This document shows, piece by piece, positions 1-8,930 of a DNA stretch of 20,690 bases. Origin of the DNA: Haplomitrium mnioides (lineage: Eukaryota > Marchantiophyta > Haplomitriopsida > Calobryales); contig JBNGIS010005715.1 of assembly GCA_049999725.1 (NCBI GenBank), forward strand, positions 1-20,690, given 5' to 3'. Every line of letters starts with the position of its first letter. Within the stretch, counting starts at the first letter, position 1. The position numbers and the translations under genes were made by a program. The notes under the pieces were generated by a model. The model searched no databases and had not been told where the DNA came from. It saw only the letters and a list, made by a program, of their open reading frames with translations.

Positions 1-520
1 GCACCAATCCTCATACCACCAAGCTGGGGAAAAGATTTCCATGTAATGATTGACGTATCAGGTTTCTACGTCGGTGCCGTGCTGAGCCAGGTGGATGAAA
101 AAGGGAGGGATCATCCGATATACTTTGCAAGCAAGTTGCTGGCCGCAACAAAAAGGAATTACTCAGCCATTGACAAAGAGGCCTTGGGGGATCATCTATT
201 CTCTTAAAAAATTCAGGCACTACCTATTGCACTATAAGGTGATCTTCCACACCGATCACAACGCTCTAAAGTATCTGGTAAACAAACCAGATGTGATGGG
301 TAGGATTGCAAGGTGGATCTTGCTGCTACAAGAGTTCAATTTTGAAGTTAGAATCAAACCAAGAAAGAAGCACAACAATGCGGACTTGTTCTCTAGGATG
401 GCTAGGCCAATCAATGAAAGAAAAGTGGAGGATGCCTTCCCAGATGAGGACTTGTTCCAAGTCAGAACAAGAAGGCCAACAAATTATGCTACAATCATTG
501 AATTCCTCAGTACAACATAG
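1..520 (+). other. gypsy RNase H domain (frameshifted)
   Basis: RNase H degrades the RNA strand of the RNA-DNA hybrid during reverse transcription. The acidic residues usual for the retroelement RNase H fold are all visible: Asp in MIDVSG (52-54), Glu in DKEALG (178-180), Asp in FHTDHNA (254-256) and Asp in NNADLF (383-385). Other family blocks are HPIYFASKLL, YSAIDKEALG, KKFRHYLL and ALKYLVNKP. The one-base insertion in the G run at 186-190 separates the first two acidic residues from the last two, so no single frame contains the domain. The stretch after about 420 is the linker to integrase and ends at the TAG at 518-520. Confidence 0.93.
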
Positions 521-559
521 ATTCCGAAGGGTAGTAGCAAAGAGGGGGCTGCAGTGTTT

Positions 560-1333
560 CTCATGAAAGTGAGATCTTATCTATTAGTGCAGGGGTTGCT
601 ATACAAAAGAGGACTTGATGGCATGATCAGAAGGTGCTTGGAGTAGGATCAAGCCACAATAGTGATGCAAGCTCTGCATGGAGAGGAAGTGGGGGGTTAC
701 TTTGCGGTAGATGTCATCGTGAGGAAAGTGCTAAGTTCTAGATACTGGTGGCCAACCTTGCACAAGGATGTGCACTTCTGGGTTAAGAGGTGTGATGCGT
801 GTTAGAGGACAGGAAAACCAGCAGCTAGCCAACATCACCCGTTGGTGCCAATTATTCCCCTGGCACCCTTTGAAAAGTGGGGAATAGATTTCATTGGGCC
901 AATTGTGCCATCTATCAGAAGAGGCAATAGGTACATCCTCCTAGCAACAGACTACGCCACCAAATGGGTGGAGGCCAGGGCTACCAGAAGGGATGATGCC
1001 AAGACAGTGGTAGCATTCCTATATGAACAAATGTTCTGCAGGTTTGGGCCACCCCTGGAACTGGTGAGTGACCAAGGAACCCACTTTATCAATCAGGTGA
1101 TAAAAGATCTGACCTCCAAATACTTGGTTACGCATCGGCGCACTACAACCAAACACCCAAAAGCCAACGGATTGACAAAAAGAGCCAATGGGATAATGGG
1201 AAAAATCCTCAGTAAAACAGTGGCAGCTAATAAGGTAGATTGGGATTTTAAGCTGCTCATAGCGGTACATCCCTACAACCTAGCCTACAAAACCACTACA
1301 GGCCAGTGTCCTTACTTTCTGGTCTTCGGATAG
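560..1333 (+). other. gypsy integrase: zinc finger and catalytic core (inactivated)
   Basis: Integrase joins element cDNA to host DNA. The N-terminal HHCC finger is recognisable (ALHGEEVGG... then RCDAC), but the second His of the usual GGHF motif is Tyr (698-700), and TAG stops fall at 644 and 803. The rve-type core starts near 842: first catalytic Asp in KWGIDFIGP (887-889), second Asp in LVSDQGTHF (1070-1072). The third catalytic residue, normally Glu in the NG(x)xER block, is Lys here (AAA at 1178-1180, in NGLTKRANG). The core closes with YNLAYKTTTGQCPYFLVFG and a TAG at 1331. Even without the nonsense codons the loss of the DDE glutamate would abolish strand transfer; that is inference from the family mechanism. 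Confidence 0.92.
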
Positions 1334-1767
1334 AATGCACTCATTCCGGTTAAATTAGAAGTACCAACCCGAAGAGTTTTGGAGGAAGGTAGAATGGTGT
1401 AGAATCAGAGCCGAAGAGAAAGACTGTATCAGTTGGAGCAATTGGAGGAATCAAGGGAACAAGTCCAGATACGTTTGGAGCACCGTCAGCAACTACAAAA
1501 GCATCATCATGACAAAAGACTAAAACTGACAGATATTTCGGAAGGAGAATTGGTATTGCTTTATGATAGTCGATTTGTACATTTTCCGGGAAAACTGCAC
1601 ACTAGATGGATGGGGCCATTCGTGTTGAGAAGACTGCATGAAAACAGATCTGCAGAGTTGGAGACCTTGGAGAGAGAGAGTGATTCGCTAATCAGATTCA
1701 TTACGACCATCTGAAAAGGTACATTCACAAAGAGGAGGACGTTGGGGGTCCGAAATCAACAAGCTAA
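1334..1767 (+). other. gypsy integrase C-terminal region
   Basis: After the stop at 1331 the frame continues with ALIPVKLEVPTRR, RERLYQLEQLEESREQ, KHHHDKRL, GELVLLYDSRF and FPGKLHTRWMGPFVLRR. These are typical of the GPF/GPY-like C-terminal part of plant gypsy integrases, which binds DNA non-specifically. A second TAG lies at 1400-1402. A frameshift near 1680-1695 separates the ETLERE segment from the conserved ending HYDHLKRYI in frame 1. The end at 1767 is chosen because the frame 1 reading keeps family sequence up to that TAA, whereas the frame 2 stop at 1712 cuts the motif. Confidence 0.85.
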
Positions 1768-2654
1768 GGGGGATCGGATCCGAATTAGCAAGGGTGGGTG
1801 GGTGAGTGTATAATCGTGTGTGTTTCGAGTGCGTAATTGTGTGATTTTTCAAGTGAGTATGGGTGGGTGTGTGAGTTTGAAAGGTACACTTCATCGAATT
1901 TTGGGGACCAGATAGTGGCACAATGAATAAGAGGGAACTGGACAGAGGCCGAGGAGGTGTGTTCGCGAGGACGCTTCACGCTTCAAAGGGGAGTTATGTC
2001 AGCCAATGAAACAGGAGCTAATCCGGAGTACAAGGGACCAAAGGTGCCAGCGACAATATTTCTCCATCTGAAGTGGTAAGATAATCTGGAAGCCACAGAA
2101 TTACTCTAATCAAAAGCTAAGTGCAAGTTACTTCATTCTCCCGATTCGAAGTAGCGGAATCGGACTCATATTGTAAAGGAAGGGGGCGAGAGTCAGAGAG
2201 GTCAACGCTAGAAAATCCCAAACGGATAGGACCGGAAGAGAGAAGGAATACGAGGCAGGGTGAAGGGATTCAGGAGAGCGGAGGAGAATCGCAATGGAGC
2301 ATCAGGCATAAGAGGCCACAAGACGGATTTCAAGGAAGGTCACGCGGCGACAGGACAGGGAAGGAAGTGCTAACTAAAGAATTGGGATCGCCCAGCAAGT
2401 CAAAGAGGAGGATTCAAAGTAGGGGACAAGGGCGACAGCCATTAGGGATCAACGACAACACCAGAGATTGGGGGACACCTCTCTCTCCAAGTAAAAATGG
2501 ATGTCTTTCCGCAGTCCAAGTCCTATTAAGAGAGCAAGGGTGGAAGTCCGAAGCAGGTATCGGAAGTAGTTCCGTAGAAGGCACAAACGGACAACACTCG
2601 GGAGGGTCAACTCCGGAGTCTTCACAGGGAGGTGGCAGGCCCAGCAGGGCTTAA
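1768..2654 (+). other. non-coding sequence downstream of gypsy pol (probable 3' UTR/LTR remnant)
   Basis: No protein family is recognisable here. The stretch begins with a G-rich segment just after pol (1768-1800), continues with a GT-rich simple-sequence tract (about 1793-1878, many GTGTG and GGGTGGGTG runs), and then becomes strongly purine-rich. By position it should contain the polypurine tract and 3' LTR of the gypsy element, but no TG...CA boundary or second LTR copy could be fixed. A 177-codon open frame at 2121-2654 is dominated by Gly, Ser, Arg, Glu and Gln. It looks like a by-product of the purine bias rather than a gene. Confidence 0.5.
1793..1878 (+). repeat. GT-rich simple-sequence tract
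   Basis: GGGTGGGTGGGTGAGTG is followed by interrupted GTGTG runs and ends with GGGTGGGTGTGTGAG. It is a degenerate low-complexity tract without a strict period. Weaker GT-rich stretches lie near 4320-4375 and 7170-7215 in the later block copies. Confidence 0.6.
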
Positions 2655-2673
2655 CGGGACTTTGCCTTCCTAA

Positions 2674-2880
2674 GTGGGGATCCGTTTGATCTTTCGATAT
2701 GGAGGGGGACCAGTTAAAAGAGTTCCGTCTGAAACACCCAGGGTGCGGGAGTCCGGTTAAAGGAGATCCGTTTGACCTTATGAAGTGGAGAGCCCACTTA
2801 TCAATGATCCGTGAGAGGAGGAACGATGGTGCTGGAACAACGATTTATCAACGATCCGAGGAGAAGCAAGTAGTACTGAA
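2674..2880 (+). repeat. degenerate ~43 bp tandem repeat, copy 1
   Basis: About four to five units resemble GGGGATCC...AGTTAAAAGG followed by GATCCGTTTGA. Examples start near 2674 (GTGGGGATCCGTTTGA), 2703 (GGGGGACCAGTTAAAAGAG) and 2746 (GGGAGTCCGGTTAAAGGAG). A related array lies at 8035-8190. No coding role is seen. Confidence 0.55.
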
Positions 2881-3417
2881 ATAGTGATCAAAGGATCGAC
2901 AAGAAGAGGCAAGAAGGGATCAGCTGAAGGAAGGACAAATTGCAGATCCTACTAGAGGAGAACCAAGGATGCCAAAGAAGCGATCTAGCGCAGATTCGAT
3001 AGAGGAGGCAACAGTGTCGAGAAGAGGGTCTATCACCAATCCAACAAGGGCAAGTTAGACAAGCACGTACGAAGAGCTGGGGCAAAAATAGAGGTCTTGT
3101 TTAGTTCTTATTCGGAGAAACAAGGGCATTGTGGATGACATAGTAGCCGCGGGAAAGTCAACTGGTCAAACTTTAGAAGGCGGTCAGCGCGACTATTCGC
3201 CTACCCCTTTGCGGGGCGGCGGCAAACGCCGCCACGGCGAAAGCGTGGCGCTCTCAGCGGGACTCTGGGAATCAACGGGAATCTTAGAGATTTTGCGGGA
3301 ATCTCAGGACTTTGCGGAAACGTGACGCTTTGAGCGTAGGATTCAGCGGATCGACAGCCAACTTTGGAACGACAGTTTGAGACTTTGGACTAACTTCTCA
3401 TGTTGGTTCTTGCTCGT
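2881..3417 (+). other. purine-rich non-coding stretch with GC-rich hairpin island
   Basis: No gene is recognised. The first part is AG-rich. From about 3170 the sequence turns GC-rich, with short imperfect repeats of the form GGGA(A)TC...GACTTTGCGG (3255-3325). Two adjacent hairpins (3215-3250) are described separately. The repeats resemble in style the better-preserved ones at 8382-8930. Confidence 0.45.
3215..3250 (+). other. two overlapping GC-rich hairpins, one with a GAAA loop
   Basis: Hairpin one: GGCGGCG (3215-3221), loop GCAAA, CGCCGCC (3227-3233), a perfect 7 bp GC stem. Hairpin two: CGCCAC (3230-3235) pairs with GTGGCG (3245-3250) around a bulged G, a GC/GC pair and a GAAA tetraloop (3239-3242). 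The two share bases 3230-3233 and so exclude each other. The perfect pairing is seen directly; any role (for example in an element's leader RNA) is inference. Confidence 0.6.
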
Positions 3418-4390
3418 ACCAGCCAGGTGTCACCACGTCCTAAGACTGTTGCTTCAACAAGATTAACTACCAAATACGGAGGAAACAAGAAGGCTTCAGA
3501 AAGGTAAGAGTGGGGGGGATAAAGGGATCGTCTTCGATGTGTTGGGGGTTGATTGTGGATGCAAGCTTGCAAGTCGTGAGAACGATAGCAGAAAGGAAGA
3601 CACACGAAGGAGGGAGGACAGATTTCTTGAAGCTTCACTTGAAGCAGGTGAACTTGAGCAAGGGGCTAGCAGGGGTGGAGGTGGATTGGAGGGGCGCAGG
3701 GAATCTCTGGGCGGGGAGCTCTAGAGGCTTAGACGATCTAGGTGTACTCATCACTGCGCGTGGACCAACATCGGAGGTGGACTGATACTTGAAAGCGGAA
3801 GGAAGTCTGGGTTGTCTTGAAATCGAAGAGGCTGCCAAAGTGGGATCTTTGGGGTCATCTCAGTGTAGTCTGTGCAGGAGCAACAATTCCAGGAACGTTA
3901 GGAGGCATTTGTGGTTTATTGCCTCAAGGAAAGCTAAGGAGGAGTAGCTGCATTCGTGCGCGCATACGGTGTAAGAAGATCCATTGAACCTTCAGGGTGG
4001 AGTGGGTGGCCAACAGTCGAGAGGACTGTCTTCCAGAGGTGGAAGTTAAACAAGACCTCTTCCGAGCCTGAGGAAGTAAATTCAGGGCTTCTCGCGAGGG
4101 AAGCTAAAAAACTATCTAGAGAAGGGTGCGTGAGTGGAGGAAGGGAGTGCAATTGGGATTGTGGAAGTCTAAAGGAGGTCGAAATTGTTAAAGTCAAGAT
4201 CAGAAGTGCAAGGGAGGCGGTAAAGATTGGACCTTGAGAAAATCAGAAGAGCTGTAGCGGAACGAGAGAAATGGAGTGTTGAGAGGTCAAGATTGTGTTA
4301 CAAGGGCCCTCCCAAGTCAGAGGAGCATTGGTAGAGTGTATTTCATGGGGGTGTGTGTTCGTGGGTTAGTTAGCTGTGACTTATGTTTGT
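3418..4390 (+). repeat. diverged retroelement-derived block, copy A
   Basis: This non-coding block recurs at about 6470-7260 (copy B) and 9540-9930 (copy C, cut by copia). Anchors: CAGGTGTCACCA (A about 3423, C about 9548); GGTGGAGGTGG and CTGGGCGG followed by GAGCTCTA (A 3716, B 6656, C 9861); GACTGTCTTCCAGAGGTGG (A about 4024, B about 6962); AAATTCAGGGCTTCTCGCGAGGGAAG (split here, A about 4077, B about 7016). Spacing A to B is 2940 bp and B to C is 3205 bp. Open frames inside (for example 3510-3785 and 3956-4237) show no family resemblance and are not conserved between copies. It is probably leader or LTR sequence of a non-autonomous or decayed LTR element; the boundaries are unresolved. 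Confidence 0.65.
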
Positions 4391-4802
4391 ATTTTCTAAA
4401 GAGCCACTTCGGATCCGAAGTAAGTAGGATCTCCGCTCAACACGAGTCAAGGAATCAGCCTCATAGGGGAACGCAACACCGTAGATAGGTCCCTTGTTTG
4501 GTTAGGATACCAGAGCTTGACCCCATATTGAAAACCTCTAAGTTTGGATCTTATTTCGGATCCCTAAAATACACTTCAAAATTTGGTCAACAAAGCTTGT
4601 GAGGTGTAGATGAATATGTGAATGAAGAATTGAACAAGGAGAAAGGTCAGTAAGGTGAGGAGGAACACCCTTAAGGCCTAAAAGCGATAACTTGCAGTGG
4701 GGCCATCTCTTAAAAGAACCTAAACCCTTGTAATGCCAGCCTTTTCTTTCCAAAGAGCAATCTTTGGAGGTTAACACCTGAAGGAGGGGGCTGACACTTG
4801 CC
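4391..4802 (+). repeat. second block of the repeated unit, copy A
   Basis: About 4650-4802 matches 7655-7800. Shared words include GATAACT(T)G-CA, GGGGCCATCTC, AAAAGAACCT and GGTTAA...CCTGAA followed by a GAGTGAC/GGCTGAC end. It follows block A at the same relative distance as its counterpart follows block B, so the two blocks belong to one repeated unit. The 116-codon minus-strand open frame at 4538-4885 has no recognisable domain and is treated as non-coding. Confidence 0.55.
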
Positions 4803-5040
4803 TGTACTGATCTCGTTATCGAGAGCACCAAGGCGTCACTCAGCTTGGTCTTGCCCTCTTGATTCCCGGATCTCTTTTTAGTCATTGCGACACCATTATC
4901 GAGTGCACCAAGGCTTCTCTAAGCCGATTCTCGCCCTCCAGATCAATGGATCTAATGCTGGCCCATGAGATCCCACTATCAAGGGCATGGAGGCTTCTCT
5001 CAGCCCGATCATGCTCTCCTGATCAACGGATCTGACCCTC
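4803..5040. repeat. 80-85 bp tandem repeat, three units
   Basis: Units start near 4803, 4888 and 4969. Each contains a variant of TTATCGAG(T/A)GCACCAAGG or CTATCAAGGGCATGGAGG, then CTTCTCTCAGCC, a GCCCTC or GCTCTCC block, and GATCAA(T/C)GGATCT. A fainter fourth copy of CAGCTTCTCTCAGCCACG lies near 5201. The repeats are AT/GC balanced, unlike the purine-rich sequence on the left. They probably belong to the minus-strand gypsy remnant that follows, but this is inference. Confidence 0.65.
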
Positions 5041-5269
5041 GGGAAGAAACCAAACCCCCAACGGAGTTGATATGAGTATCTGCTTCCTCCCTTGCCCAGA
5101 TATCAACACATGAGGACAAGACTCCCATCTTGAGTCCTCCACTATTAGGTAGCTTTCCCTCATCCCTTTGGCTAGACCAACGTTGGCATTCCAGTTCCGC
5201 CGCCAGCTTCTCTCAGCCACGTCTCGCTCGAAACCTCAAGTCGCACCCATGGTGGTTGGTGCGTAGCTT

Positions 5270-5303
5270 TCTCCCCCACTTGGATGGGTGAACGTCCTCG
5301 TTC
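5270..5303 (-). other. gypsy-type polypurine tract and pol-end motif, copy 1
   Basis: Read on the minus strand: GAACGAGGACGTTC (about 5305-5292), then AAGTGGGGGAGA (5281-5270). GAGGACG followed about 10-20 bases later by AAGTGGGGGAGA is the usual junction between the end of plant Ty3/gypsy pol and the start of the 3' LTR, where plus-strand DNA synthesis is primed. A recognisable LTR start (TG) does not follow, so the site is decayed. Confidence 0.6.
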
Positions 5304-5834
5304 ACAGGAAATTTGTACCCTTAGAGATATTGCTCATCTGACCATTTCTACATAAGCTTAGTGCTATCCATGTGATCAATTGATAGGCCACCTGTTTGAT
5401 TGTTTCTGTTTCAAGCAAGTTCCGAGATTGATCAATTGGGCAAGACGTCTTTTCGATCATTTAGAACCCCCGGATCCCTGCAATCTCAAACAAAAATCAT
5501 CAAACCAAGCCACACAAGCCCCTCATGATAGATAATATTTCTTCAGACTATAGATTCTCATGTAACCTCCTTTGATTTGAGATTCTCTTTTACAGTGAAA
5601 TCTGGGCATACCACAGCTCCTTCTAACTTCAGGACCTAGACAAATCTCCAGAATGTTACACAGCTCAGTCTCATTTCGCTGGAATCTATAACTGGATTAG
5701 AAACCTAGAGACTTACCTTGTGATCTTTGTGGACTACCGTTATCTTCCAGACTATACCACGTGATCTCAAGACTTACTTCCTGGTTTCTGTCTATGTTGT
5801 AGTACTGCTCACGCAATGTGAATGACCTGTGTGA

Positions 5835-5870
5835 CTCTCCCCCACTTGAGACGGAGGCGTCCTCGTCGAT
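5835..5870 (-). other. gypsy-type polypurine tract and pol-end motif, copy 2
   Basis: Read on the minus strand: ATCGACGAGGACGCC (about 5870-5856), then AAGTGGGGGAGAG (5847-5835), followed by TCACACAGG. This is the same arrangement as at 5270-5303, 566 bp away and in the same orientation. It marks the 3' end of a minus-strand gypsy element whose pol should lie at higher coordinates. No conserved pol domain can be read at 5870-6270, so pol there is lost or too decayed. Confidence 0.65.
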
Positions 5871-6370
5871 CTAGCTACTACAACCCTCTTATAAAAAATC
5901 TTTGGTGAAACTGTTCCCGGCCCCGTTGTAGCACTTTGAGACACCCAACCAACATGATATGGTGTTTCCCAATAACTCTTCTCCATTCCATTTCCACTAC
6001 AACCCTTCTCGGAGAGTTCGGTCCCTAGAACTCCATACATAAAGTGAGGTACTCGGTACTATCATCGAACGAAGTACCTATATCGCACTTCAACAAAATC
6101 ATCAACCTTGACAGGTGTAAGATTTGGAAGGACACATATATGGAACTCAGTTCATCTTCATATGATCCAAATTCCGGTGAAAGTGCTTTAGCGTAGAAAC
6201 ATTTTAAAGTCGGATGTTTTTCGTGTTGTTTGGGAGTTCTCACTACAAGACACTCTTCACCCATTTCTCAACACTCGGTTTCGGCCCTTCAACAGGACAA
6301 ATCGCTTGAGCCCTTGTGGCATCCAGTGGACTTGGGTGACAACTAGTCAGGATCAACCTTTGCAGGCTCA

Positions 6371-6395
6371 TTGTTGCAGAGTCTCACTGCAACAA
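6371..6395. repeat. perfect 9 bp inverted repeat
   Basis: TTGTTGCAG (6371-6379) and CTGCAACAA (6387-6395) pair perfectly around a 7-base loop. After one mismatch the flanking CTC and GAG also pair. It sits between the two TTCAACAGGA direct repeats. Confidence 0.7.
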
Positions 6396-6469
6396 CGAGA
6401 TTAACGACCTTTCAACAGGAAGGGCTTGAGGGATCGGTGGACACTCGAGGGGTATACATTGAAGGGCTC

Positions 6470-7260
6470 CGAATTTGATCGGGTTGATGTGCAAGCAAAC
6501 TAGAGATACGACAGCAATCTCGAGACAAGGAAATCGCAACGAGGTAAGGCAAGAGTGGGAATCTAGTGAGAAGCTACGTGAAGCAAGTGAGCTCACGGTG
6601 GGGGCAAACCCAAGGTGGAGGTGGCCTGGAGGGGCGCCGAGAATCACTGGGCGGAGAGCTCTACAGGCTCGGGCGATCTAGATGAACTCATCCCCGTAAG
6701 TAGACCAAGAGCGGAGGTGGATCGATACGTGAGTCTAGAAGGGATTCTGACCAATTGAGAAATCAAGAGAGGCTGCCAAGTGAGGAGCTTGGAGTCGTCT
6801 CTGCATTCCTTGTGTAGGAGCATCAACCCAGAGCACTCGGAGTGCGCTCTGGTGTAATTCTTCAAGTGGAGCTTAGAGAGGGGGGCTGTGTTAGTGCCCG
6901 TGCACTGCGGAGTAAGACCTGTCGAGGCTCGGGGATGGAGTGAGCTACCTGCAGTCGAAAAGACTGTCTTCCAGAGGTGGAAGTGAAAGAAATCCTCTTC
7001 TTAGCCCGAGGAAGTAAATTCAGGGCTTCTCGCGAGGGAAGTTGAAAAACTATCTGAAGAGGGGTGTGTGGGTGTGAAGGTGAGCTAAAGGCTGAAAAGT
7101 TGTAAGTGAATCAGAAGGGAGAAAACTGCTGGTGAGACCAGTCCCAGAGGGCCTTCAAGGACTCTATTTCTATTGCAGTACATTGTTTGAAGTGTTTGTG
7201 CATATGTGTATAGCTAGAATTACATTCTACATTGTGGGTACAAAAGACATTTTAGACTAG
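6470..7260 (+). repeat. diverged retroelement-derived block, copy B
   Basis: Collinear with copy A (3500-4390); the best stretches are 6622-6690 and 6955-7075. Copy B is interrupted by small indels relative to A and has no conserved open frame, so shared ancestry rather than coding constraint explains the similarity. After 7150 similarity fades into a GT-rich part (near 7180-7215) comparable with 4320-4375. Confidence 0.65.
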
Positions 7261-8034
7261 GACATATCAGGACTAGTTGAGCAGACCCTGGGACAGCTCT
7301 GGAGGGGGAGTCAAGTCCCTTTGACATAGTCCTATGACCCTTGGGGTTAATGCTCTCTGTTCTTGATCTTATTTATAGTTTAGAAACTAGTTCAATTAGG
7401 ATAGCTAGGAATTAGTCATATCAGTTCTGTGACAACCCTATGAGGGGGAGTCCATACCACTATCATGGTTCATTGGTGCAGGTCACATCACCTTTCTGCC
7501 CCACAACATACACAAGGTGGCAAGGTCTAAGAGTTGGACCATTGGAATACATTGAAGGAATTACACAAGGAAACATGGGTGTGGTAAATGTGGACTGGGG
7601 TTATGAATGAATGATTTGAGTGTAGCTTGAAGAGAATGAGTGGTGAACAAAAGGCTTGTAAGGAACGGGAGAATCTTTAAAGCCTCAAAGTGATAACTGG
7701 CAAGGGGCCATCTCAGAAAAGAACCTGAAAGCCCTGAATTTGTCCTCCCTTGCCTTCAAAGTGGCAACTGAAAAGGTTAAGGCCTGAAACAGGGGAGTGA
7801 CAGAAATGAATCTTGCGCGTGAAAGCCCGATGTGGAAAGTTTTATGATCAGGAAGGAGATTGAGCTGAAATCAATCAGACCAGCAAGGGAAGTGCTTAGC
7901 GACAAAATTTTGTTATGGGAAGATTGTTTGAATCTGGTGGAATTAATTTTTAAAAGAAACAAGTTGGATTTGAAAACGAAGGAAGAAAGGTCCGAGGAAT
8001 CGGAAAGACAGATCAGAACCGAGTCATACGATGT
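7261..8034 (+). repeat. continuation of repeated unit, including second block copy B
   Basis: No gene is recognised. 7655-7800 matches the second block of copy A (4650-4802). Two purine tracts of the form GAGGGGGAGTC occur at about 7303 and 7443, each preceded by pyrimidine-containing sequence. They resemble polypurine tracts but no LTR start follows. The 72-codon open frame at 7832-8050 is Glu/Lys/Arg-rich and unrecognised. Confidence 0.45.
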
Positions 8035-8190
8035 GGGGCGCCCTAGTTAAGGGGGATCCGTAAGATGTCCGTGTGGGTATCCGCGGTGGGGAGCCCCAAT
8101 TAAGAGGGTTTTGAGTGGAGTTACAAAGTGGGATCCCCAGTTAAAAGGGATCTGTTCCAAGGTGTCTGATGGATCGTAAGCTATGGTTTG
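8035..8190 (+). repeat. degenerate ~43 bp tandem repeat, copy 2
   Basis: Units resemble GGGGCGCCCTAGTTAAGGG, GGGGAGCCCCAATTAAGAGG and GGGATCCCCAGTTAAAAGGG, each followed by a GATC(C/T)G-type segment. They match in kind the array at 2674-2880, so the same element type is represented on both sides of the repeated blocks. Confidence 0.55.
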
Positions 8191-8381
8191 AGAAGGCAAA
8201 ATAGTGATAAGTGAAGCGGTGACTAGTGAAAAGGTGACTTGTCAACATTTTGCGCCCTGGAGGATTGTTGAGGAAGAAAAATTACGAAGCAAAGTTTGAA
8301 GGGCGAAGCGACAACTTATCGTGATTTTGGTACTGATTGTGGAGGTCGAACTGAAAGTTTGAAAGGTCGAAATAGAGGCTC

Positions 8382-8930
8382 GGAGGAATCCACGAGGTAC
8401 ATCAGAAGGTACGCTTTGGGAGGGTCCACGGGATTCTCGGGGGTCAGACAAACTTTGGATCTGTGAGTCAACATCAGAGGAGTCCGCGGAGTCCATCGGA
8501 AGGTCAACTGCAGAACAGGGGGCAGCAGCGGTCCAACTTCCACCTTGCGGGCAGCGGCAGATAGCGTGACATCATAGACGTGGCAAATGGGTGGAGTTCG
8601 CGGGTTGCAGCAGAGGGTACACCTTGAAGATCTGTAAACATTTTGGGAGACATGGTAGGCTGGGAACAATTCGCGGGGTGTTTCGGAAGGTACGCTTCGG
8701 AAGGGTCCGCGGGATTCTCGAGAGTCAAACAAACTTTGGAGGAATCCGCAGGGTACGTCAGAAGGTACATTTTGGAAGGGTCTGTGGGATTCTCGGAGGT
8801 CAGACAAACTTCAGATATGGGAGTCAACTTCGGAGGAATCCGCGGGGTGCATCGGAAGGTACGCTTCGAAAGGGTCTACGGGATTCTCAGAGGTCAGACA
8901 AACTTTGGATCTGAGAGTCAACTTCAGAGA
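8382..8930 (+). repeat. 75-95 bp GC-rich tandem repeats, five units
   Basis: Units begin near 8382, 8475 (partial), 8661, 8738 and 8832. The unit pattern is GGAGGAATCCGCGGGGT, CATCGGAAGGTACGCTTCG, AAGGGTC(C/T)(A/G)CGGGATTCTC, then GGTCAGACAAACTTTGGATC and GAGTCAACTTC. The repeat keeps frames open on both strands: 196 codons at 8643-9233 on plus, 163 codons at 8316-8807 on minus. The open frames differ in frame between units and show no known domain, so they are treated as repeat by-products. A separate pair of related segments, GGTCCAACTTCC followed by CTTGC(A/G)GGCA, lies at about 8529 and 8949. Confidence 0.7.

Larger units (their letters stand above)
1..1767 (+). pseudogene. Ty3/gypsy pol remnant (RNase H + integrase), 5' truncated by window
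   Basis: This is the 3' half of a plant Ty3/gypsy polyprotein; the reverse transcriptase core lies left of the window. Reading starts in frame 1 and moves to frame 2 at a run of five G (186-190) where one G is extra. It stays in frame 2 with five in-frame stops, all TAG (518, 644, 803, 1331, 1400). It shifts back to frame 1 near 1680-1695 to finish with HYDHLKRYIHKEED and a TAA at 1765-1767. Order is RNase H, integrase zinc finger, integrase core, integrase C-terminal region; no chromodomain is visible. At 803 and 1331 the stop replaces a position where the family normally has Gln (CDAC-Q-RTGK; FG-Q-NALIP). The copy cannot encode a functional protein. Domain order and motifs make the gypsy assignment firm; the lineage within gypsy is not determined. 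Confidence 0.95.
5041..6469 (-). mobile_element. decayed minus-strand gypsy 3' end / LTR fragment
   Basis: The stretch is defined by the two minus-strand polypurine/pol-end motifs and by a pyrimidine-biased plus strand, opposite to its surroundings. It interrupts the head-to-tail plus-strand blocks between copies A and B. Minus-strand open frames at 5792-6040 and 6025-6264 show no recognised domain. At its right side are a short direct repeat (TTCAACAGGA at 6288 and 6411) and a hairpin at 6371-6395. The outer boundaries are approximate. Confidence 0.45.

Noticed and set aside
2121-2654. 177-codon plus-strand open frame
   Set aside because: Composition (Gly, Ser, Arg, Glu, Gln) follows the purine-rich DNA, no domain is visible, and it lies in non-coding repeat sequence.
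3510-4237. Open frames at 3510-3785 and 3956-4237 as genes
   Set aside because: The homologous block at 6470-7260 does not keep either frame open.
4538-4885. 116-codon minus-strand frame
   Set aside because: Half lies in the tandem repeat at 4803 onward and half in a repeated non-coding block; no domain.
7303-7455. GAGGGGGAGTC tracts as functional polypurine tracts
   Set aside because: No TG-starting LTR follows either tract and no pol end precedes them.
8316-8827. 163- and 107-codon minus-strand open frames
   Set aside because: Mirror by-products of the same repeats; no known motif.
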